A stretch of DNA of 64,000 nt from Dugong dugon. Its lineage: Eukaryota; Chordata; Mammalia; Sirenia; Dugongidae. The DNA lies in assembly GCA_030035585.1 (NCBI GenBank), contig CM057482.1:49209501-49273500 (forward strand), in the 5' to 3' direction. The notes under the pieces were generated by a model. That model saw only the letters and a list, made by a program, of their open reading frames with translations. It was not told the origin of the DNA and did no database searches. This document shows, in pieces, positions 10,617 through 23,400 of the stretch; positions within the stretch are counted from its first letter, which is position 1, and each line of letters begins with the position of its first letter. The translations under genes were made by a program, and so were the position numbers.

Positions 10617-10926
10617 GTTGTTGTTAGGTGCCTTGCAGTCAGCTTCAACTCATAGTGAATGAAACGTCGCACAGTTCTGCACTATCTTCATCATCATTGG
10701 TATGTTTGAGCCCACTGTTTTGGCTATTGTGACAATCCATCTCATGGAGGATTTCCAACATTTTCACTGACCTTCTACTTTGCCAAACATGATGTCCTTT
10801 TCTAGCGATTGGTCTTACCTGATGACATGTTCCAAAATAAGCAAGCTGAAGTCTCATCATCCTGGCTTCTAAGGAGAATACTGGTTGTATTTCTTCTAAG
10901 ATTAATTTGTTCATTCTTCTGGTGAT
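10617..10926 (-). mobile_element. RTE-clade LINE copy R2, 3' fragment
   Basis: Reverse RTE 3' end: (gtt)n tail, 'ggtgccttgcagtcagcttc', then 'gatgtccttttctagcgatt'. It is cut off at 'ttcattcttctggtgat', where a second RTE 3' end (R3) begins directly. The minus frame 10645-10980 contains 'LEEIQPVFSLEARMMRLQL', the same C-terminal block as in R1. Confidence 0.85.
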
Positions 10927-11425
10927 GTTGTTGTTATGTACTATCGAGTTGGTTCCAACCCATAGCAACCCTATATACAACAGAATGAAACACTGCCCGG
11001 TCCTGAGCCATCCTCAGAAACTGCTATGTTTGAACCTATTGTTGCAGACACTGTGTTAATCCATCTCATTGAGGGTATTCCTTTTCTCAATGAACCTCTA
11101 CTTTACCAAGCATGATGTCCTTCTCCAGACACTGCCCCCTCCTGATAACATGTCCAAAGTACGTGCGATGAAATCTCACTATCCTTGCTTCTAAGCATTC
11201 TAGCTGCACTTCTTCCAAGATAGCTTTGTTCATTCTTCTGGAAGTCCGTGGTATATTCAGTATTGTTCACCAACACCATAATTCAAAGACATCAATTCTT
11301 CTTGGGTCTTCCTTATTCACGGCCCAGCTTTTTCATGCATATGAGTTGATTGAAAATACGTGGCCTGGGTCAGGCGTACCTTAGTCCTCAAAGTGATAGC
11401 TTTGCTTTTTAAAACTTTAAAGAGG
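10927..11425 (-). mobile_element. RTE-clade LINE copy R3, left part
   Basis: Second RTE 3' end, starting gttgttgttatgtactatcg and running through 'accaagcatgatgtccttct' to 'aaactttaaagagg'. It is broken at 11425 by L1-A. The last 12 bases, actttaaagagg (11414-11425), are repeated at 27592-27603, where R3 resumes. Confidence 0.88.
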
Positions 11426-12758
11426 GAGGCGGGGCCAAGATGGCAGAGTAGTCAGATATTTCCTGTGGTCCTTCTTACAACAAAGACCCCCCCAAAAAAG
11501 TGACTCAATTATATATGACATTCTAGGAGCCCTGAACATCAAAGGCAAAGTTGAGGAACCTGACTGAGTGGCAGGGAGAGGGAGAGATGGTTCGGAAGCA
11601 GTGAGGAGTTGCCAAGCCCGACCTGGGTGGGAGCTTGCATCCCTCAGGCCAGATAGGCTGGCATGCATTCTGAGGCAAGCAGTGGCACTCGGCCTCCAGA
11701 ACCAGTAAAAAGCAGTGCTCAACTGGCAAAAGATAAGTAGTACATGCATCTGACCTACCACACAGATTAAAAAACACCCCCTTTGGAAAAAAACTCTCTG
11801 CCATTTACCTGCCCCCTTCCTGCTCAGCACCAGGGCCTGGGCTGGCTTCAGCAGTTGCTGAGTCCCCCAGCCAGAAGTGGGACCTGTCACACATGTGAGC
11901 CATTCTCCCAGCCTTGGATACAGAACAAATTAACAAACAGGAATGAATAATCTGCTGGCTCCCCTAAGCTAGGAAGTCAGGGTAGGCACAGCTCCTTTGC
12001 CTAGGCACAGGCATAAGGGGTCCATGGACTTTAAATGTCTTTCTCCCCTGCGTAGACCTGTGTGGGCCCATTTCTAGAGTGTAGGCCCTCACTACCACAG
12101 TACAACAGGGTATATACCTGAAGCCTAACTTCCATTGTATCAGCGATATGGTGACATGGCAGGTTCATGACATTTGACACTGCTTTGCCCCTTAAGCAGG
12201 GTCCTCACCTACCCACAACAGAGGCCTGATGATTGGTGGCTCCACACACGTCCCTAGCCACCTGAGACAGGGGTCCAAGAATAAGTGGTGTCTCCAAGTC
12301 CTTATAGCCAACAGCACTGGGTGCTCATTGTCTGGCTGCAAAACCCACCCACCTACGTGCTCTAGAGAACAGGGATGGCTTTTCTCCCCAGACACTAAGG
12401 GACAGCCGCCAGCCACCTGCCTTGCTCAGCACATGGCCCCCTACTGCAGCCAGATACCTGTGTCTACACCAAACACCCCTTCCTGTCTAAGGCTGTAGGT
12501 AAGAGCCTGCACCACACACTTGGTGATCGACTACCTGGACACCTGAGCTGAATCCATACAAGAAAAGTAAACAGACTCCTGGGCTTACATACCTAGTAAC
12601 AGATCTAATCACCTGGTGACAGGACATTGAAGCTTCAAAGGCACCCGTAATCAAACTAGCTCACATGACCAGCCTATTTTGGGTTATCAAAACAAAACAA
12701 AACAAGAAGCTAGGACCCAGTAAGCAAACATAAAATAAATAAACATAGTAACTTATTG
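11426..12758 (+). promoter_or_regulatory. L1-A 5' UTR (internal promoter region)
   Basis: Starts with the motif ggggccaagatggcagagtag (about 11431-11451), which contains AAGATGGC. Such a motif is a YY1-type site at the start of L1s in other mammals (known for human L1; inferred here). The rest is moderately GC-rich, has no tandem monomers and leads directly into ORF1. The 157-codon minus frame 11417-11890 is antisense to this leader and is not a gene. Confidence 0.7.
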
Positions 12759-13766
12759 ATGGCTCAGAGACAACAGTCAATAACAAATTGCATAAAGAGG
12801 CAGACAATGATGGCTTCAGCAAGCTCCCAAAATAAAGAATCTAGAAATTTTCCAGAGGAGGAAAATTTCTTGGAATTACCAGAGGTAGAATACAAAAGAT
12901 TAATATACAGAATTCCTCAAGATATCAGGAAGGAGAGCAGGCAAAACTCAGAACAAGCCAAGAAACACAGAGACAAAGCAATAGAGGAACTTAAGAAGAT
13001 TAGAGAAGAGCATAATGACAAATTTAACAGGCTTTAAGAATCTATAGAGATACAGCAATCAGAAATCCAGAGATTAACAATAAAATTTCAGAATTAGACG
13101 ACTTGATAGAAAGTCATAAGAGCAGAATTGAGGCAATCGGGGTAGAATTAGTGAGACTGAAGATAAAGCACTTGACACCAACTTATTCGAGGAAACATCA
13201 GATAAAAGAATTTTTAAAAATGAAGAAACCCTAAGAATTATGTGGCACTCTATCAAGAGGAATAACCTACGAGTGATTGGATTACCAGAACGGGGGAGAT
13301 AACAGAAAATACAGAGAGAATTGTTGAAGATTTGTTGGCAGAAAACTTCCGTGATATCATGAAAGATGGGAAGATATCTACCCAAGATGTTCATCGAATC
13401 CCACGTAAGGTAGATCCGAAAAGAAAGTCACCAAGACATATTATAATCAAACTTGCCAAAACCAGAGATGAAGAGGGAATTTTAAGAGCAGCTAAGGATA
13501 AAAGTCATCTACAAAGGAGAGTCAATAAGACTAAGCTTAGACTACTCAGCAGAAACCATACAGGCAAGAAGGCAACAGGATGATGTATATAAAACCTTGA
13601 AGGAAAAAATTGCCAGCTAAGAATTATATATCCAGCAAAACTGTATCTCAAATATGATGGCAAAATTAGGGCATTTCCAGATGAACAGAAGTTCAGGGAA
13701 TTTGCAAAAACCAAACCAAAATTACAAGAAATACTAAAAGGAGTCCTCTGGTTAAAAAATCAATAA
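12759..13766 (+). pseudogene. L1-A ORF1 (RNA-binding ORF1p), broken
   Basis: ORF1p is the trimeric RNA-binding chaperone of L1 particles. The start ATG at 12759 opens 'MAQRQQSITNCIKRQ'. A lysine/glutamate-rich coiled-coil segment ('SEQAKKHRDKAIEELKKIRE') runs to a stop after 13034. The RRM and C-terminal parts continue in other frames: 13332-13583 carries 'DPKRKSPRHIIIKLAKTRDE', and the region 13620-13765 encodes a degenerate form of the C-terminal domain ('YPAKL...PDEQKFREF'). At least two frameshifts and one stop are present. The full extent of about 335 codons matches normal ORF1p length. Confidence 0.85.
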
Positions 13767-14050
13767 CATCAGATAACAACCTAAGACTAGAACACAAGAC
13801 AGAGCAACCACATATCAACACAGATAGGGAAGTCACAAAAATAAGTCAAAGCTAAAACACTGAAGCTAGGAAAACAGAGACGTCAAATGTAAAAGATGAT
13901 AACATTAAAACAAAAAACAGGGACTAAGAAATGTAGTCATAGATCTTTCATATGTAGAGGAAGTCAAGGCAATATTAAGAAATAAAAAACTGGTTTAAAC
14001 TTAGAAAATAGGGGTAAATATTAAGGTAACCACAAAGAAAACTAACAATC

Positions 14051-14554
14051 TGTCATGGATTGAATTGTGTCCCCCCCAAAAATGTGTGTATCAGTTTGGT
14101 TGGGCCATTATTCCCGGTATTGGGTATTGTGTGATTTTCCTATATGTTGTAAAACCTGCCTCTATGATGTTAACGAGGGAGGATGGGCAGCAGTTTTGTT
14201 GGAAAGGCAGGACTCAATCTACAAGATTGGATTGTGTCCTGAGGCTATCTCTTGAGATAAAAAAGAGGTAAGTGAGCTGAGAGACAGGGGAACCGCATAC
14301 CACCAAGACAGCAGTGTCTGGAGCAGAGCACATCCTTTGGACCTGAGGTTCCTGGCCTGAGATGTTCCCAGAACAAGGGAAGACTGATGACAAGCACTTT
14401 CCTCCAAAGCCTACAGAGAAAGAAAGCCTTCACCTGGAGCTGACATCCTGAATTAGGACTTGTAACCTACTAGACTGTGAGAGAATAAATTTCTCTTTGT
14501 TGAAGCTATCCACTTGTGGTATTTCTGTTACAGCAGCACTAGATGACTAAGATA
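14051..14554 (+). mobile_element. Solo LTR, MaLR-like, inside L1-A
   Basis: 504-bp LTR, starting TGTCATGGATTGAATTGTG, of the same family as 1682-2174. It is flanked by an exact 5-bp target duplication caatc (14046-14050 and 14555-14559). A polyadenylation signal (gagaataaatttc) lies near 14483. The last bases are gata rather than gaca, a single change from the usual CA end. It sits in the ORF1-ORF2 spacer of L1-A, so it arrived after L1-A. Confidence 0.9.
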
Positions 14555-14722
14555 CAATCCTACACATCAAAATAAAAAACAAGAAAAAGATAAAGACTCA
14601 GCAAATACAAAATCAACAACAATGAAAAGGATGAAAAGAAAATAGAGAAAGAAAAATGACTCAGCAAAGAAAATCAAGTGGAACAAAGAAACTATCAACA
14701 ACACACAAAAAAGGACATCAAA

Positions 14723-17386
14723 ATGACAGCACTAAATGCATACCTATCAATAATTATGCTGATTGTAGATAGACTAAATGCACCAATACACAGAGAGTGG
14801 CAGAATGGATTAAAAAAAAAAAAAGATCTGTCTATATGTTGCCTACAAGAGACACATTTTAGACTTAAAGACACAAACAAACTAAAACTCAAAGGATAGA
14901 AAAATATATATCAAGGAAACAACCAACAAAAAAGATCAGGAGTGGCAATATCACTCTCTGACAAAATACACTTTAAAGTAAAAGCCACCACAAAGGATAA
15001 GGAAAGACACCATATAATGATTAAAAGGTCAATACACCAGGAGGACATAACAATAATAAATATTTACGCACCCAATGACAGGGCTCCAAAATACATAAAA
15101 CAATCTCTAACAACATTGAAAAGAGAGCTAGACAGCTCCAGTAGTAGGAGTCTTCAACACAACACTTTTGGTGAAGGACAGAACACCCAGAATAAAGTTC
15201 AATAAAGACAGGCAAGATCTAAATGCCACAATCAACCAACTTGATCTCATAGACATATACTGAACACTCCACCCAACAGCAGCCGATTATACTTTCTTTT
15301 TCAATGCACATGGAACATTCTGCAGAATAGACCACATATTAGGCCATAAAGCAAGCCTCAAAAAAATCCAAAGCATCAAAATATTACAATGCATCTTTTC
15401 TGACCATAAAAGCATAAAAATGGAAATCAGTAGCAGAAAAAACAAGGAAAAAAATTAAACACATGGAAACTGAACAACACCTTGCTCAAAAACTACTGGT
15501 TTATAGAAGAAATTAAGGATGGAATAAAGACATTCACAGAAACAAATGAGAATGAAAAAATATCCTACCAGAACCTTTGGGACACAGCAAAAGCAGTGCT
15601 CAGAGGTCAGTTGATAGCAATAAATGCACACATCCAAAAAGAAGAAAGGTCCAAAATCAAAACATTAACCCTACAACTCGAACAAGTATAAAGACAGCAG
15701 CAAAAGAAGCCCTCAGGCACCAGAGGAAAGGAAATAATAAGAATTAGAGCAGAATTAAATGAAATAGAGAATAGAGAAACAATCAAAAGAGTTAACAAGG
15801 CGAAAAGCTGGTTCTTGGAAAAGATCAACAAAATTGATAAATCATTGGTCAAACTTGCAAAAGAAAAACAGGAGAGGAAGCAAATAACCTGAATAAGAAA
15901 TGAGATGGGTAATATCACAACAGACCCAACTGAAATTAAAAGAATCATAGCAGAATACTAAGAAAAATTGTACTTTAACAAATCTGAAAACCTAGAGGAA
16001 ATGGACAAATTTCTATAAACTCACTACCTACCTAAACTAACACAAACAGAGGTAGAACAACTAAAGAAACCTATAATAAAAGAAGAGGTTGAAAAGGCAA
16101 TTTAAAAACTCCCAACAACAACAAAAAGCCCTGGCCCAGACAGTTTCACTGGGGAATTCCTGCAAACTTTCAGAGAAAAGGTAACACCACTACTACTAAA
16201 GGTATTTCAGAGAGTAGAAAAGGATAGAATACTTCCAAACTCATTCCATGAGGCCAGCATAACCCTGATACCAAAACCAGCTAAAGACACCACAAAAAAA
16301 AGAAAATTACAGACCAATATCCCTCATGAACACTGACGCAAAAATACTCAACAAAATTCTAGCCGATAGAATTCAACAGCATATCAAAAAGGTAATTCAC
16401 CATGACCAAGTGGGATTTATACCAGGTATGCAGGGATGGTTCAACATTAGAAAAACAATGAAATCCTTCACATAAATAAAAAAAAAGAAAAGACTAGAAC
16501 CACATTATCTTATCAATCATTGCAGAAAACGCATTTGACAGAGTCCAACACACATTCATGATAAAAACTCTCAGCAACATAGGACTAGAAGGAAATTCCA
16601 CAGAATAATTAAGGGCATTTATACAAAGCCAACAGCCAACATCATCCTAAGTGGAGAGAGTTTGAAAGCATTCCCCTTGAGAACAGGAACCAGACAACGA
16701 TGCCCTTTATCACCACTCTTATTCAACAATGTGCTAGAAGCCCTAGCCAGAGAAATTAGGCTAGGAAAAGAAATAAAGGGCATCAAAAATGGCAAGGAAG
16801 AAGTCAAAGTATCTTTATTTGCAGATGATATGATCTTATACACAGAAAACCCCAAAGAATTCACAGGAAAACTACTGGAACTCATAGAAGTTTTCAGCAA
16901 AGTATCAGGATACAAGATAAACATACAAAAATCAGTTGATTCCTCTACACCAACAAAGATAATTTTGAAGAGGAAATCACCAAATCAGTACTATTTACAA
17001 CAGCCCCAAGAAGATAAAATACATAGGAATAAATCTAACCAGAGATGTAAAAGATCTTTACAGAGAAAACTACAAGACACTACTGCAAGAAACTAAAGGA
17101 GACCTGCATGAGTGGAAAAATATACCTTGCTTATGGTTAGGTAGACTCAACATAGTGAAAATATCAATTCTATCCAAAGCAGTCTACAGATACAATGCAT
17201 TCCCGATCCAAATTCCACCAGCATTTTCTAATGAGATGGAGAAACAAATCACTAACCTCATATGGAAAGGGAAGAGGCCTCGCATAAGTAAAGCATTACT
17301 CAAGAAGAAGAACAAAGTGGGAGGCCTCACACTACCTGATTTTAGAACCTATTATACTGCCACAGTAGTTAAACCAGCCTGGGACT
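14723..17386 (+). pseudogene. L1-A ORF2, endonuclease and RT part, broken
   Basis: ORF2p combines an APE-like endonuclease (EN) and a reverse transcriptase. EN landmarks are 'LSICCLQETHFRLKDTNKLK' (14678-14899 frame, with the metal-binding Glu of QETH) and 'INIYAPNDRAPKYIKQSL' (about 15055-15105). The RT core is best seen in the plus frame 16662-17096: '[20 protein letters not shown]' and the catalytic FADD at 16818-16829. In 'RQRCPL' the usual glycine of RQGCPL is arginine. There are many frameshifts and stops (for example TAA near 15960). The reading is cut at 17386 by L1-B and resumes at 25417. Confidence 0.88.
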
Positions 17387-19014
17387 TCTGGCAAAATGGT
17401 GCTCTAGGCAGAAGCACCACGCCATCCCTCCACAGCAAAGATCCGAAATACTAAGCCGAACAGAGAAAACAACAATCTTGAAACCCTAAAACATCAAATG
17501 AAGAGCTAAAGAACTCAGCCAAGCACCAAATGGAGTGAGAAAACTGACAGACAACGGAGAGCAAGGAGAGATTCATGCAGAGGTCCCCTACCAGCTAATG
17601 CAGCGTGGATCCACCATCTTGGACTCCTATCAGAGACCAGCAAACAGGGGGTACAAGAAAGCAGCTTCACAGAGCTTCCAGCGGGAGACAAAACAACAGG
17701 TAATTTGCGATATATGCTTCTGCACTCCCCACCCTTCTTCACCCCCACTCAGCCTCCTCTGCTTCCCGCAGCTACAATCTCTTGTTTGGGAAACACTGGC
17801 TGCTTGGATTCCACACACCCGGACGGGCCGGCTCTCTGAGTGCCATTTGTTTGCTGCTTGTGTTGCTTTTTTCTGCTTCTTTTGATTTCTTCCTTACCTC
17901 TCACCACCTCCCCCTCCTTTCGCTCAAATACCTGGCTCTGTGAGCCATCTTTGCTTCTTCCTGAGGGGCTGTGGAGCGCTGTTCGAGTGTGGAGCTGCTT
18001 CCCGGTCTGGGATGCTGCGCTGGTGGGATCCCGGAGCTTTTGTTTGTTTGCTTATTTTGAATTGTTTGTGTGTTTTCTTTTCCTTTTCTTGAGTTGGGAG
18101 CCCTTTCTGGCCAGGCGGTGCAGCGTGGCAAGGAGACTACCCCCTCGGCTTGCACAGACGTGCAGAGGGATCCCTGAGGGCATTTCTTTTTTCATTGGTT
18201 TTTTTTTTTTTTCCTGCTTTTTTGAAGCTTTCCTTGTTCTTTTTTTTTTTTTTATTTGTTTTGTTTTCTTTTTTCTCTTTTTCCCTTTTTGTCTTTCTTC
18301 ATTACTCAGTTTCTCATCTCTCTATATCTTCCTTCTCTTTCTGTTCCCTGAATACCTGGAGTTGTATACCTCTACGTCTTCTAGCCAGGCTGTACTGCAA
18401 CACCTGAGAGTGACTTCCCCAGGCCTCATAGCTGCACCAGTGGGATCCCTGGGAACTTAGTGGTTCTTTAACCTTTCCGATTTTTATTTATTCATTCTTT
18501 TCTTTTCTTCCTTTTCCATTTTCTGTTTTTCTCCATTTCATAGCCTCTCATCTCTCCACTCCAACAGCAAGCTCCCCTAGCATTCTTTTTTGTTTGTTTG
18601 TATGTTTTTGACTCCTGTTCCTCTCTCCTCTCTCCCATATCCATCTTAGCTCCACACATAACAATCTTCCTGCTACATCCTGCATACCTGCACCATGCGC
18701 TTAACATCACACCACCAAGCAGCACAGGCACAGCCTACTGGAACCTGCCCTGCACTGATTACTGACCCGCCCTGGTGGCTGTAGTAAGTGCCACAAACAA
18801 CACGTCCCAGTAACTCCTCTTCAGCTAGAACTGCCCTGCCGTACCATATCTGAGTGACTGACCCTGCTGATTGGAGAAGGAGGAGAAAAGTATTGTGCCC
18901 ACAGATGAGCAAACAACAAAGAACACACAGTCACCTGCTCAGACATAGTCAAATTAAAAAAAAAAAAGGGACAAAACAAATCTACAATCAATAAATGAGA
19001 AAAATAACTACTGA
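17387..19014 (+). promoter_or_regulatory. L1-B 5' UTR
   Basis: Begins 'tctggcaaaatggtgctcta' and is homologous to the L1-D leader, with a single unit of the block that is tandem in L1-D ('tgcttggattccacacaccc' near 17800). It contains long pyrimidine tracts (18180-18340). A 206-codon plus frame 17840-18460 is a Phe/Leu/Ser-rich translation of those tracts and is not credible as a gene. Confidence 0.75.
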
Positions 19015-20061
19015 ATGCCCCGAAGACAGCAGACAATATCAAAACATTTACAAAAACGGGACAGGATGCTTTCAGTAGGCATCCAAAATAAAACACCAGC
19101 TGACTTTCCAGTGGAAGAAAAGGCACTAGAACTACCTGAAAGGGAATTCAAATCTCTAATACTCAGAATTCTCCAAGAGCTGAGGCATAAAGCTGACAAA
19201 CATGAGGAAAAAAATAGACAAATTCAAGGAAAATACAGACCAAAAATTGGAAGAATTCAGGAAAATAATGCAGGAACAAAATACCAAAATAAATTCACAA
19301 CTAGAAATTATACAAAGACAACAATTAGAAATCCAAAAGATAAACAACAAGATTTCAGAAATGGACGGTGTCATAGAAGGGCTGAGAAGCAGATTTGAAA
19401 GGTGGAAGATAGGATCAGTGGAATTGAAGACAAATACTTGGATACAACTCTGTTCCAGGAAAACTCAGAAAAAAGAACAAAGAAAAATGAAGAGATCCTG
19501 AGAGTTATGTGGGATACAATCAAAAGCAAAAATTTTCGAGTGATTGGAATTTCAGAACGGGGGGAAAAAGAAAATGCAGAGAGGATCATTGAATAACTGC
19601 TGACAGAAAACTTCCCCAATATCATGGAAGATGAAAAGCTGGCCAGCCAAGAAGCTCAATGAACCCCATATAGGAGAGAACCCCAAAAGAAAATCACCAA
19701 GGCATATCATAATCACACTCGCCAAACCAAAGACAAACAAGGAATCCTGAGAGCAGCTCATGAAAAACAAGAAGTCACATACAGAGGAGAAACAATAAGA
19801 CTAAGCACAGATTATTCGGAAGAAACCATGCAGGCAAGAAGGCTATGGGATGACATATATAAAATCTTGAAAGGAAAAAATTGTCAGCCAAGAATAATAT
19901 ATCCTGCAAAACTCTCATTCAAATTTGATGGTGAAATTAGGTCATTTCCAGATAAACAGAAATTAAGGGAATATGTAAAAGTCAAACCAAACTTACAAGA
20001 ATTATTAAAGGGAGTTCTTCGATCTGAGGACAAACAACTTCAGCTCACAGGCAGAATCTAG
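19015..20061 (+). pseudogene. L1-B ORF1, frameshifted
   Basis: ATG at 19015 opens 'MPRRQQTISKHLQKRDRM'. The coiled coil continues after a +1 shift in frame 19202-19400 ('KINSQLEIIQRQQLEIQKIN', 'SEMDGVIEGLRSRFER'), and the pre-RRM segment is in frame 19402-19596 ('MEDRISGIEDKYLDTTLFQE'), where a TAA ends it. The C-terminal domain is clear at 19828-20061 ('YPAKLSFKFDGEIRSFPDKQ', 'PNLQELLKGVLRSEDKQLQ'). About 349 codons overall, the normal size for ORF1p. Frameshifts and at least one stop make it non-functional. Confidence 0.9.
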
Positions 20062-20485
20062 GATGCAGGATTATACCAGCCAGATACCAATCTAGGAAAT
20101 GACTTCTTGAGGAATCCAAAACCAAAAGAAATACAACAGGGAATCAGAGCAGTTAATCAGTAAATGACAACAACATCAAAACAATAAAAGAGGGAATAGA
20201 CCGCATAGGTATAGAACCTTCTAAAGGAGAGGAAGGCAAGGTGATACCAAGTAATGGTAGACTGCTTCAAACTTAGAAAGATAAGGGTAAAATTCATGGT
20301 AACCACAAAGAAAGTTAACAAACATACTGATAAAAAAAAAAAAAGAGGAAAAACATAGTCTCAGCAAAAGCAAAACCTACAAAAACAAAAGAAATGAAAA
20401 AAAATCCACAAACAAAATTAACTCAGCACAAGAGAGTAAGAAGAACAAAGAAAACTTCAGCACCACAAAAAAAAAGCACTACAAA

Positions 20486-23400
20486 ATGATAACAACAAAC
20501 TTACATCTATCAATAATTATACTGAATGTAAAGGGACTCAATACACCCATAAAGAGATGGAGAGTGACAGAATGGATAAGAAAACAGAATCTATCAATAT
20601 GCTGTCTACGAGAGACACACCCTAGAAACAAAGATGTGAATTTATTAAAAGTCAAAGATTGGAAAAAAATACATCAAGCTAACAACTACCAAAAAGAGCA
20701 GGAGTGGCAATTCTAATCTCAGATAAAATAGACTTTAAAACGAAATCTACCAAAAAATATAAAGAAGGGCACTGTATAATGTTTAAGGGGACGATCCATC
20801 ATGAAGACATAACCATACTAAACATCTACGCACCCAATGACAGGGCTCCAAAATACATAAAACAGACTCTAACAATACTGAAAAGAGACATTGACAGTTC
20901 CACAGTAATAGTAGGAGACTTCAGTGCACCACTCTTAGTAAAGGACAGAACAACTAAGAAGAAACTCAGCAAAGGTACAGAAGACCTAAAGGCACAATCA
21001 GCCAACATAACCTCATAGGCATATATAGAACACTCCATCCAACCGCTGCAAAGCACACATTCTTTTGCAATGCACATGGAATGTTCTCCAGAAGAGACCA
21101 CATATTAGGCCACAGAGCAATCCTCAACAAGATCCAAAAAGTAGAAATTAACAATAGAAAGAGCAAGTAAGAAAAACCAATTACATGGAAACTGAATAAA
21201 ACCCTGCTTACACATCACTGGGTAATAGAAGAAATCAGAGATGGAATCAAACAATTCCTAGAATCAAATGAGCATGAAAAGACATCATACCAAAACCTTT
21301 GGGACACAGCAAAGGCAGTCCTCAGAGGACAATTTATAGCAATAGATGTACATATCAAAAAAGAAGAAAGGGACAAAATCAAAACATTAACTACACAACT
21401 CAAACAAATAGAAAGAGAACAGCAAAAAAACCCACAACCACCGGAAGAAAGGAAATAGTAAAGACCAGAGCAGAAATATATGAAATAGAGAACAGAAAAA
21501 CAATAGAAGGAATCAACAAAACCAAAAGTTGGTTCTTTGAAAGAATCAACAAAATCGACAAACCACTGGCCAGACTGATGAAAGAAAAACAGGGGAGGAC
21601 AGACATAACCCAAATAAGAAATGAAATGGGGAACATTACAACAGAGCCAACTGAAATAAAAAGGATTATAACAGAATATTATGAAAAACTATACTCCGAC
21701 AAATTTGAAAACCTAGAGGAAATGGATAAATTTCTAGAAACATACGGCCTACCCAAACTACAACAAAGTGATGTTGAAAATCTGAACAGACCCATAACAA
21801 GAGAAGAGATTGAAAAGGTAATAAAAAACTCCAACCAAAAAAAGCCCTGGCCCAGATGGCTTCACTGGAGAATTCTACAAAACATCTACAGAAGAGCTTG
21901 TACGAGTACTACTCAAGCTATTTCAGGGCATATAAGAGGAAGCAACACTTCCAAATTCATTCTATGAAGCCAGCATAATGCTGATACCAAAACCAGGCAA
22001 AGGCATCACAAAAAAAGAAAATTACAGACCAATATCTCTCATGAATATAGATGCAAACATTCTTAACAAAATTCTAGCCAATAGAATTCAGCATCATATC
22101 AAAAAAATAATACACCACGACCAAGTAGGATTCATACCAGGTATGCAAGGATGGTTCAACATTAGAAAATCAATCAACGTATTCCACCACATAAATAACA
22201 GGAAAGAAAGAATCACATGATCTTCTCAATTGACACAGAAAAGGCATTTGACAAAGTCCAACACCCATTCCTGATAAAAACTCTCAATCAAATAGGTATA
22301 GAAGGGAAATTTCTCAACATAATAAAGGGCATCTATCAAACCCAAGGGCCAACATCATTCTTAACGGAGAGAGGCTGAGAACATTCCCTTTGAAAACAGG
22401 AACAAGACCTGGATGCCCTTTATCACCACTCCTATTTAACATTGTGCTGGAAGTTCTAGCTAGAGCAATAAGGCAAGAAAAAGAAATAAAGGGCATCCAA
22501 ATTGGTAATGAAGAAGTTAAACTGTCTCTGTTTGCGGATGATACGATACTATACATAGAAAACCCTAAAGACTCCATGAGAAATCTACTGAAACTAATAG
22601 AAATATTCAGCAGAGTAGCAGGATACAAGACAAACATTCAAAAATCAGTTGGATTCCTATACACCAAGAAAGAGAACAATGAAAAGGAAATCAGGAAAAC
22701 AATACCATTTTCAATAGCCCCTAAAAAGATAAAATACTTAGGAATAAATCTGACCAGGGATGTAAAACACCTATGAAAGAAAACTACAAAACACTACTGC
22801 ATGAAACCCAAAGGGATCTACACAAATGGAAACACATACCATGCTCATGGATAGGCAGACTCAACATTGTGAAAATGACAATTCTACCCAAAGCAATTTA
22901 CAAATACAAAGCAATCCCAATCCAAATACCAACAACATTCTTCAAAGAGTTGGAAAAACTAATCATTAACTTTATATAGAAAGGGAAGAAGCCCCGAATA
23001 AGTAAAGCACTACTGAAGAAGAAGAATAAAGTTGAAGGACTCACACTACCTGACTTCAGAACCTACTAAACAGCTACAGTACTCAAAACAGCCTGGTACT
23101 GGTACGACGACAGATATATTGACCAATGGAACAGAATTGAGAACCCAGATGTAAATCCATCCACCTACGGTCACCTGATCTTCGACAAGGGCCCAAAGTC
23201 CATCAAATGGGGAAAAGACAGTCTTTTTAACAAATGGTGCTGGCAAAACTGGATATCCAGCTGCAAAAAAAAAGAAACAGGACCCATACCTCACGCTGTA
23301 TACAAAAACTACTTCAAAATGGATCAAAGACCTGAATATAAAGCCTAAAACTATAAAGTTCATAGAAGAAAAAATAGGACCAACACTACAGGCCTTAATA

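Noticed and set aside
11417-11890. 157-codon minus frame
   Set aside because: Antisense to the L1-A leader, with no domain or splice context.
17840-18460. 206-codon plus frame, Phe/Leu/Ser-rich and apparently membrane-spanning
   Set aside because: It is the translation of poly-pyrimidine tracts in the L1-B 5' UTR.
21299-21967. 222-codon plus frame as an intact gene
   Set aside because: It is the L1-B ORF2 linker and RT entry after a frameshift, continuing in other frames on both sides.
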